DNA from: Natronoarchaeum rubrum
GTDB lineage: Archaea > Halobacteriota > Halobacteria > Halobacteriales > Natronoarchaeaceae
NCBI RefSeq assembly: GCF_024494695.1
Contig: NZ_JANHDP010000011.1
Span: 1-37,934, forward strand
Direction: 5' to 3'
DNA: 37,934 nucleotides
Part shown: one piece after another, positions 32,877 through 37,934 of the stretch
Layout of the letters: every line of letters begins with the position of its first letter
How positions within the stretch are numbered: the first letter of the stretch is position 1
Notes under the pieces: generated by a model
The model's database searches: none
Told to the model about the DNA's origin: nothing
What the model saw: only the letters and a program-made list of their open reading frames with translations
Position numbers and translations under genes: made by a program

Positions 32877-34457
32877 GTGACGCCCGACGAGCAGGGCGAA
32901 AACGGCGACCCCGACGGCGGATCGGACGGAAACGACGACCCCGGCGGCGACGCCGACTCGAAGACGGCGGCCACCGAGGCCGCGGCGTCGTTTCTGGACG
33001 GACGCAGTCCGGTCGTGATCTCGAACCGCCAGCCCTACAGTCACGAGTACGAGGACGACGAGATCGTCGTCAACCGGCCCGCCGGCGGGCTGACCGCCGC
33101 GCTCGACCCCGTGATGCAGACGGTCGAGGGGACCTGGGTCGCGTGGGGGAGCGGCGAGGCCGACCGCGTCGTCGCCGACGACGACGTCGTCGCCGTGCCG
33201 CCCGACGATCCGAGCTACGACCTGCGGCGGGTCTGGCTCGACGAGGATCAGGTCGACGGCTACTACTACGGCTACAGCAACCAGGCGCTGTGGCCGCTCT
33301 CGCACTCGGACACGACGCGAGCGACGTTCTCGCAGAGCGATTGGGAGTGCTACCGGCGGGTCAACGAGCTGTTCGCCGAAGCCGCCGTCGAGGCCAGCGA
33401 GGGCGACACTCCGGTGCTGTGGTTCCAGGACTACCACTTCGGGCTGGCGCCCCGGATGGCCCGCGAGCGCCTCGACGACGCCTTCATCATGCAGTTCTGG
33501 CACCTGCCGTGGCCGGGCTGGGACGTGTTCCGCGCGTGCCCGCAGGCCGACGACCTCCTCGACGGCCTGCTCGCGAACGACGTGCTGGGCTTTCACACGG
33601 AGGCGTACTGCCAGCACTTCCTCGACACCGTCGACGCGCTGACCGATCTCGACGTCGACCGCGAGACGCGAAGCGTCCGACACGGCGACCGGCGCACGTA
33701 CGTCCGGCCGTTCGGCATCGGCATCGACGCCGCGTCCCAGGCCGACGCCGCCGCCACCGACGAGGCCGAGGAGTTCTGGGAGACGTTCACCAGCGGTCAC
33801 GGGATCGACGGCGACCAGCAGGTCGCGGTCGGCGTCGACCGGCTGGACTACACCAAGGGGATCGTCGAGCGCCTCGAAGCGCTGGAACACTTCTGGGAGA
33901 CGCGTCCGGAGTGGCGCGGCGAGCTCACCTACGTCCAGAAGGGCGCCGAGAGCCGAAGCCGGATCCCAGCCTACCGGAAGATCCAGGAGCGCGTCGAGGC
34001 GAAGGTCGCCGACGTCAACGCACGGTTCGGAACGACCGACTGGCAGCCGATCGTCTACACCACGGAGATGCTCTCGGGCGAGGAGCTGGCGGGGCTGTAC
34101 CGCGGCGCCGACATCTGCCTGGTCACGTCGCTGCGTGACGGGATGAACCTCGTCTCGAAGGAGTTCGCGGCCGCCCAGCTCGACGAGGACGGCGTGCTGG
34201 TGCTCTCGGAGCTCGCGGGGTCGAGCGGCGAGCTCGGGGAGAACGCGCTGCTGATCCACCCCGCCGACACGCCGGGCGTCGCCGACGCGATCGAGGCGGC
34301 GCTGACGATGCCCGACGACGAGCGCGCCGAGCGGATGCGCGCGCTCCGCGAGCAGGTGCTCGACGCCGACGTGTTCGACTGGATCGCGCGCCAGTTCCGG
34401 ACCGCCGAGCGGATCGAGAGCTCCCGGAACCAGCAGGAGTCGACCGTCGAATCCTGA
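32877..34457 (+). CDS. otsA: Trehalose-6-phosphate synthase
   Basis: This 526-residue GT20 glycosyltransferase joins UDP/ADP-glucose and glucose-6-phosphate. It has the donor-site loop NRPAGGLTAAL, the NQALWPLSH and FQDYHFGLAPR motifs, FWHLPWPGWDVF, VDRLDYTKGIVERLEAL, SLRDGMNLVSKEF and LSELAGSSGEL. Residues 1-40 are an acidic, disordered tail. The start is uncertain: GTG 32877 is chosen because the upstream frame translates as basic, non-haloarchaeal sequence; GTGs at 32727 and 32811 are alternatives. It is followed after 5 bp by otsB, so they form one operon. A related sugar-phosphate synthase cannot be excluded. Confidence 0.9.
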   Translation: MTPDEQGENGDPDGGSDGNDDPGGDADSKTAATEAAASFLDGRSPVVISNRQPYSHEYEDDEIVVNRPAGGLTAALDPVMQTVEGTWVAWGSGEADRVVADDDVVAVPPDDPSYDLRRVWLDEDQVDGYYYGYSNQALWPLSHSDTTRATFSQSDWECYRRVNELFAEAAVEASEGDTPVLWFQDYHFGLAPRMARERLDDAFIMQFWHLPWPGWDVFRACPQADDLLDGLLANDVLGFHTEAYCQHFLDTVDALTDLDVDRETRSVRHGDRRTYVRPFGIGIDAASQADAAATDEAEEFWETFTSGHGIDGDQQVAVGVDRLDYTKGIVERLEALEHFWETRPEWRGELTYVQKGAESRSRIPAYRKIQERVEAKVADVNARFGTTDWQPIVYTTEMLSGEELAGLYRGADICLVTSLRDGMNLVSKEFAAAQLDEDGVLVLSELAGSSGELGENALLIHPADTPGVADAIEAALTMPDDERAERMRALREQVLDADVFDWIARQFRTAERIESSRNQQESTVES

Positions 34458-34462
34458 CCGCC

Positions 34463-35323
34463 ATGGAGAACTCCGACCGGGACCCGGCCGACTCCCCCGA
34501 ACTCGCACCGGTGCTGGAGGATCTCGAAGCGCGGCTTCGCACCGCCGAGGGACTGCTCTTTCTTCTCGATTTCGACGGGACGCTCGCGCCCATCGTCGAG
34601 GACCCCGCCGCGGCGGCGCCGCTCGACGGCGTCCCCGAGCTCTTGGGCGAACTCCGCGACGCCGACCGGGTCGCCGTCGGGCTGGTCAGCGGTCGCGCGC
34701 TGGCCGACCTGCGAGAGCGCGCCGGCGTCTCCGGCGTCCACTTCGCCGGCAATCACGGGCTGGAGCTACAGGAACCGCCGGAAGAGGAAGGTGATGCGGA
34801 GCCCGAGATCGAGGTCCACCCGGACGCGGAGTCCGCGGCCGACGCCATCGGGTCGGTGGCCGCGGACGTCGCAGAACGTCTGGAAGGGATCGAGGGACCC
34901 CGCGTCGAGGACAAGCGCGTCACCGCGACGGTCCACTACCGCAGCGCCGACGAGGACGCCGTCCCAACGGTCGAGCAGGCCGTCCGCGAGGCCGTCGACG
35001 ACGCCGACGCCGACCTGCGAATCACGTCCGGAAAGAAGATCTTCGAGATCCGACCGGACGTGGATTGGGACAAGGGCGCCGCCGTGGAGTGGCTTCGCGA
35101 CCGGCTCGTTCCCGAGGGCGACGACTGGCTCGCCGTCTACGTCGGCGACGACGTCACCGACGAGGACGCGTTCCGAGAACTCGACGACGGCGTCGGGATC
35201 GCCGTCGGGCGCGAGGAGACCGACGCCGACCACGTGATCCCCGATCCCGACGCGGCGCGCGCGCTGACGCGCTGGGTCGCCGGGCCGGGGCGGCGTCACC
35301 TCGCGGGCGACGGTGAGGAGTAG
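34463..35323 (+). CDS. otsB: Trehalose-6-phosphate phosphatase
   Basis: This 286-residue HAD-superfamily phosphatase has the nucleophile motif D36-F-D38-G-T, a VSGR region (86-88), K191-K192 in the lysine motif and the acidic motif VGDDVTDED (227-235). It releases trehalose from trehalose-6-phosphate, completing the pathway begun by OtsA directly upstream (5-bp gap). Trehalose is a compatible solute and stress protectant. Length is normal for the family plus a short acidic insert (PPEEEGDAEPEIEVHP). Confidence 0.93.
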   Translation: MENSDRDPADSPELAPVLEDLEARLRTAEGLLFLLDFDGTLAPIVEDPAAAAPLDGVPELLGELRDADRVAVGLVSGRALADLRERAGVSGVHFAGNHGLELQEPPEEEGDAEPEIEVHPDAESAADAIGSVAADVAERLEGIEGPRVEDKRVTATVHYRSADEDAVPTVEQAVREAVDDADADLRITSGKKIFEIRPDVDWDKGAAVEWLRDRLVPEGDDWLAVYVGDDVTDEDAFRELDDGVGIAVGREETDADHVIPDPDAARALTRWVAGPGRRHLAGDGEE

Positions 35324-35368
35324 TCCCGAGTTCCCGACTACTGTCTCTCTATCGGGGTTTCCGAGAGG

Positions 35369-35746
35369 TTATTCTCCGGGAGGACGCTTCGTCACTTCGA
35401 ATCGAACGTCTCCGTCTTCATTCAGATGCCGGACCGTCGTTTCGTGGGGTACCCCATCTGCGAACTGCGCATCCACTTCGTAGGGAATGTTGGGAATGAT
35501 ATCGTGGACGAAGTGACGGTTGAGCTCGCGCGGTGCGACCTCGATCTCTAGATAACCGCGGTTAAAATCGACCATCGCCGGGAGTACCTCCTGCCCACCG
35601 CCGACGACCACTCCGCTTATTTCGACCCGGTTCTCGGACTCCACGTACGATATCTCGGAGTCGTCTTCGGAAGGTGGTGGCCGCTCGGGAGGGGCCCGGT
35701 TGTAAGGGCGAGTGAACGACCACTCCTGAAGCGAGACCGAAGGCAT
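35369..35746 (-). CDS. Orphan beta-rich protein, unknown function
   Basis: This 125-residue protein has a Pro-rich segment (RAPPERPPPSEDD, about 18-30) and a beta-rich rest (VEISGVVVGGG, YLEIEVAPRELNRHF, VRFEVTKRP). There is no membrane segment and no recognised family. GC content is lower than in neighbours, which suggests transfer. A TATTTTGTACG box lies about 28 bp before ATG 35746, so it is probably leaderless. It sits between the otsAB operon and the ABC exporter that adjoins an IS6 element. Confidence 0.7.
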   Translation of the reverse strand: MPSVSLQEWSFTRPYNRAPPERPPPSEDDSEISYVESENRVEISGVVVGGGQEVLPAMVDFNRGYLEIEVAPRELNRHFVHDIIPNIPYEVDAQFADGVPHETTVRHLNEDGDVRFEVTKRPPGE

Positions 35747-35842
35747 GCGTTCATCTACGTTGCATCGTACAAAATAGTGTCCGGGAAGTGAACTCGTCTC
35801 ACTTCTCCCTGGGAAACGCACCGTGGGTCGAACACCCGGCGT

Positions 35843-37786
35843 TCAGTCGTCGTCGCCGTCGACTTCGGTGCGGGCCTGCCGTCGGGCCGCGCGCTGGACG
35901 AACTCCTCGGGCAACTCGTCGATCTCGCCGGCCTGAACGCCCCAGAGGTGGGCGTACAGCCCGCCGTTGGCGAGCAGGTCGTCGTGACGCCCGCGCTCGA
36001 CGATCTCGCCCCCTTCGAGGACGACGATCTCGTCGGCGTCCTTGATCGTCGAGAGCCGGTGGGCGATCGAGAACGTGGTCCGGTCCTCGGTGAGCTTGTC
36101 GAGGCTGCGCTGGATCAGCATCTCCGTCTCGGTGTCGACGTCGCTGGTCGCCTCGTCGAGCACGAGAATCTCGGGGTCCCGGAGCACTGCGCGGGCGATC
36201 GAGATGCGCTGACGCTGCCCGCCCGAGAGCTTGACGCCGCGCTCGCCCACCTCGGTGTCGTAGCCTTCGGGCAGGTTCTGGATGAACTCGTGGGCCTCGG
36301 CGGCCTTCGCGGCCTCGATCACCGCCTCTCGGTCGGCATCGAACGTGCCGTACGTGATGTTCTCGGCGACGGTGCCGTAGAACAGGAACGTGTCCTGACT
36401 GACGTAGCCGATCGACTCGCGCAGACTCGGCAGCGTCACGTCGCGCACGTCGGTGCCGTCGATCCGGATCGCGCCCTCGTCGACGTCGTACAGGCGCATC
36501 AGGAGCTTCAGGATCGTCGACTTGCCCGCGCCGGTCGGCCCGACGAGCGCGAGCGTCTCGCCGCCCTCGACGTCGAAGCTGACGTCCTCGACGATCGTCT
36601 CGCTCTCGTCGTAGCCGAACGTCACGTCGTCGTACTCGACACGTCCTTCCTCGACGACCAGTTCCTCGGCGTCGGGATTCTCCGCGATGCGGGCCGGCTC
36701 GTCCATCAGCCCGAAGATACGGGCGCTGGAGGCTCTGGCGCGCTGGTACATGTTGATGATCTGCCCGAACTGGGCCATCGGCCAGATGAACCGCTGGGTG
36801 AGCAGGATGAACGTGACGAACTCGCCCGACGTCAGCGAGATCGTGAAGATCCACGGCGCCTCGCCGCCCTCGCCCGCGAGCACCCAGAGCCCGCCGACGA
36901 GGAAAGTGGCGACGAAGCCGATCCCCGCGAGGATCCGCAGGCCGGGGAAGAACTTGATCCGGGTGCCGATCGCGTCCCAGTTGGCGTCGAAGTAGTCCTG
37001 CGAGACGTCCTCGACGCGGTCGGACTCGTAGGTTTCGGTGTTCGAGGACTTGATGACCGTGATGCCGCCGAGGTTGTTCTCCAGCCGGGAGTTGACGTTA
37101 CCGACCGTCGACCGGACCTCCTTGTACTTGGGCTGGATGATCTGGATGAACTTGTAGGTAAAGAGGCCGATCAGCGGGACCGGGAGCAGTGCGACGAGCG
37201 CGAGTTGCCAGTTGAGGTAAAACAGGACGCCCGCGATTCCCAGCACCATCACGAGCAGCCGGAACATCGAGTTCATCCCGTCGTTGAGAAATCGCTCCAA
37301 CCGGTTGACGTCGTTCGAGAGGATCGACATCATCTCGCCGGTCTGCTTGTCGGCGAAGAAGTCCATGTTGAGCCGCTGCATCTTGTCGTACGTGTCGGTC
37401 CGGACGTCGTGCTGGATGTTCTGGGCGAAGTCGTTGAATCCCCAGTTTCGCACCCAGTGAAAGCCCGCAGCGGTGAAAAACGCGCCCGCGATCAGCGCGA
37501 CGGTGAGGACCAACTGGCCCTGCTGGTCGGCCGGAATCACGCTGTCGGGCACGAACCAGATGCTGGAAAACTGCTTGTTCTGTTCGAAGATGGCGTCGAG
37601 CGCGAACCCAAGCAGGATCGGCGGCACGAGATCTAACAGCCGGGCGAACACGCTGCCGACGATCCCGACGGTCGCCGAGAACTTGTAGTCCCCACCGTAC
37701 GCGCGGAACAGCCGGCGCATCGGGTTCTCGACCTGCTCCCGCTGCTCCTCGAAGGGATCGTCCTCGTCGAGATCGACGCCGCTCAT
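35843..37786 (-). CDS. ABC exporter half-transporter
   Basis: This 647-residue fusion of a six-helix membrane domain (about 36-340) and a nucleotide-binding domain forms dimers that export substrate. The ATPase motifs are Walker [10 protein letters not shown] (416-424), the signature LSGGQ (520-524), Walker [10 protein letters not shown] (E545 catalytic) and the H-loop H576. The fold is the lipid/multidrug exporter type (MsbA-like); substrate unknown. No partner half-transporter is adjacent. An IS6-family element begins about 22 bp upstream of the start codon, so its promoter has probably been replaced. Confidence 0.92.
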   Translation of the reverse strand: MSGVDLDEDDPFEEQREQVENPMRRLFRAYGGDYKFSATVGIVGSVFARLLDLVPPILLGFALDAIFEQNKQFSSIWFVPDSVIPADQQGQLVLTVALIAGAFFTAAGFHWVRNWGFNDFAQNIQHDVRTDTYDKMQRLNMDFFADKQTGEMMSILSNDVNRLERFLNDGMNSMFRLLVMVLGIAGVLFYLNWQLALVALLPVPLIGLFTYKFIQIIQPKYKEVRSTVGNVNSRLENNLGGITVIKSSNTETYESDRVEDVSQDYFDANWDAIGTRIKFFPGLRILAGIGFVATFLVGGLWVLAGEGGEAPWIFTISLTSGEFVTFILLTQRFIWPMAQFGQIINMYQRARASSARIFGLMDEPARIAENPDAEELVVEEGRVEYDDVTFGYDESETIVEDVSFDVEGGETLALVGPTGAGKSTILKLLMRLYDVDEGAIRIDGTDVRDVTLPSLRESIGYVSQDTFLFYGTVAENITYGTFDADREAVIEAAKAAEAHEFIQNLPEGYDTEVGERGVKLSGGQRQRISIARAVLRDPEILVLDEATSDVDTETEMLIQRSLDKLTEDRTTFSIAHRLSTIKDADEIVVLEGGEIVERGRHDDLLANGGLYAHLWGVQAGEIDELPEEFVQRAARRQARTEVDGDDD

Positions 37787-37807
37787 GACCCTCTCCTAGC
37801 GGACAGC

Positions 37808-37934
37808 GGCGGTGTTCAGATAAGGATTGAAGGGTGAGGCGTAGCGTTTTCAAAGTGATCTATGCCCGAAAACGCACGCCTCAGTGGTAGTATCGACCGA
37901 ATCGAGTTAGGTTTTATGGAGCGAGAGGCAACAC
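37808..37934 (+). mobile_element. Left end of an IS6-family insertion sequence
   Basis: GGCGGTGTTCAGATAA near 37808 resembles the GGxxxTGTT end of IS6-family terminal repeats. It is followed after 54 bp by the start of an IS6-type transposase gene. The right end lies outside the window, so the repeat pair and target duplication cannot be checked. Confidence 0.6.
37862..37934 (+). CDS. IS6-family transposase, N-terminal part only
   Basis: The first 24 codons read MPENARLSGSIDRIEL and then GFMEREAT, and run off the window. This matches the N-terminus I know for haloarchaeal IS6-family (ISH14/15-like) DDE transposases. The rest of the gene, including its catalytic residues, is not visible. Confidence 0.75.
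   Translation, partial: MPENARLSGSIDRIELGFMEREAT

Noticed and set aside
35948..37636. Long open frames opposite the ABC exporter, ppk1 (9203-11176) and fttA (12461-14008)
   Set aside because: These are shadows of genes with clear catalytic motifs; no independent start, promoter or domain supports them.

Overview
The window is chromosomal DNA of a haloarchaeon (class Halobacteria). The proteins are very acidic and the DNA is GC-rich. Many genes start within about 25-30 nt of a TATA-like box, so they look leaderless. The gene set is archaeal: RadA, FttA/aCPSF1, aIF5A, deoxyhypusine synthase, archaeal-type ProS, L40e, MptD, and DUF5789/DUF5790 proteins known from haloarchaea. I cannot name the genus.

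Layout. Positions 1-1600 look like an accessory margin: a degenerate non-coding stretch, a lower-GC gene coding for a PD-(D/E)XK nuclease-like domain plus two tandem repeats (408-1421), and a 30-codon gene remnant. From 1.6 to 4.2 kb are a small membrane protein, a CPBP-family protease, HtpX and PspAB. An elaborate non-coding element follows at 4309-4554: five tandem triloop hairpins inside an 18-bp perfect inverted repeat, between convergent genes. Then come a large intracellular GH13 amylase (malA), radA, polyphosphate kinase (ppk1) overlapping a metallophosphoesterase, the termination factor FttA, a DICT-domain regulator, proS and nth.

The interval 19.2-23.2 kb is a hypusination neighbourhood. 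aIF5A overlaps an agmatinase-like gene, and deoxyhypusine synthase lies 1.7 kb downstream on the same strand. Together they can make and attach the (deoxy)hypusine side chain on aIF5A. From 23.2 to 32.6 kb are mostly small conserved genes (DUF4112, DUF371, a zinc protein, a GH2-like protein that has lost its usual acid/base residue, a long coiled-coil protein, L40e, DUF309), a G6PDH-like oxidoreductase, MptD, a membrane hydrolase, DUF5790, a creatininase-family amidohydrolase and DUF5789.

The otsA-otsB pair at 32.9-35.3 kb makes trehalose, a compatible solute. It is followed by a lower-GC orphan gene and an ABC exporter. At the right edge the left end of an IS6-family insertion sequence begins about 22 bp upstream of the exporter start codon, and its transposase runs off the window.

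The observations most worth following are the multi-hairpin element and its partial second copy, the nuclease-repeat gene, a repeated TTTCAC motif upstream of three promoters, the 8-bp inverted repeat at the aIF5A start, and the IS6 insertion at the ABC exporter. I see no rRNA, tRNA or CRISPR array.
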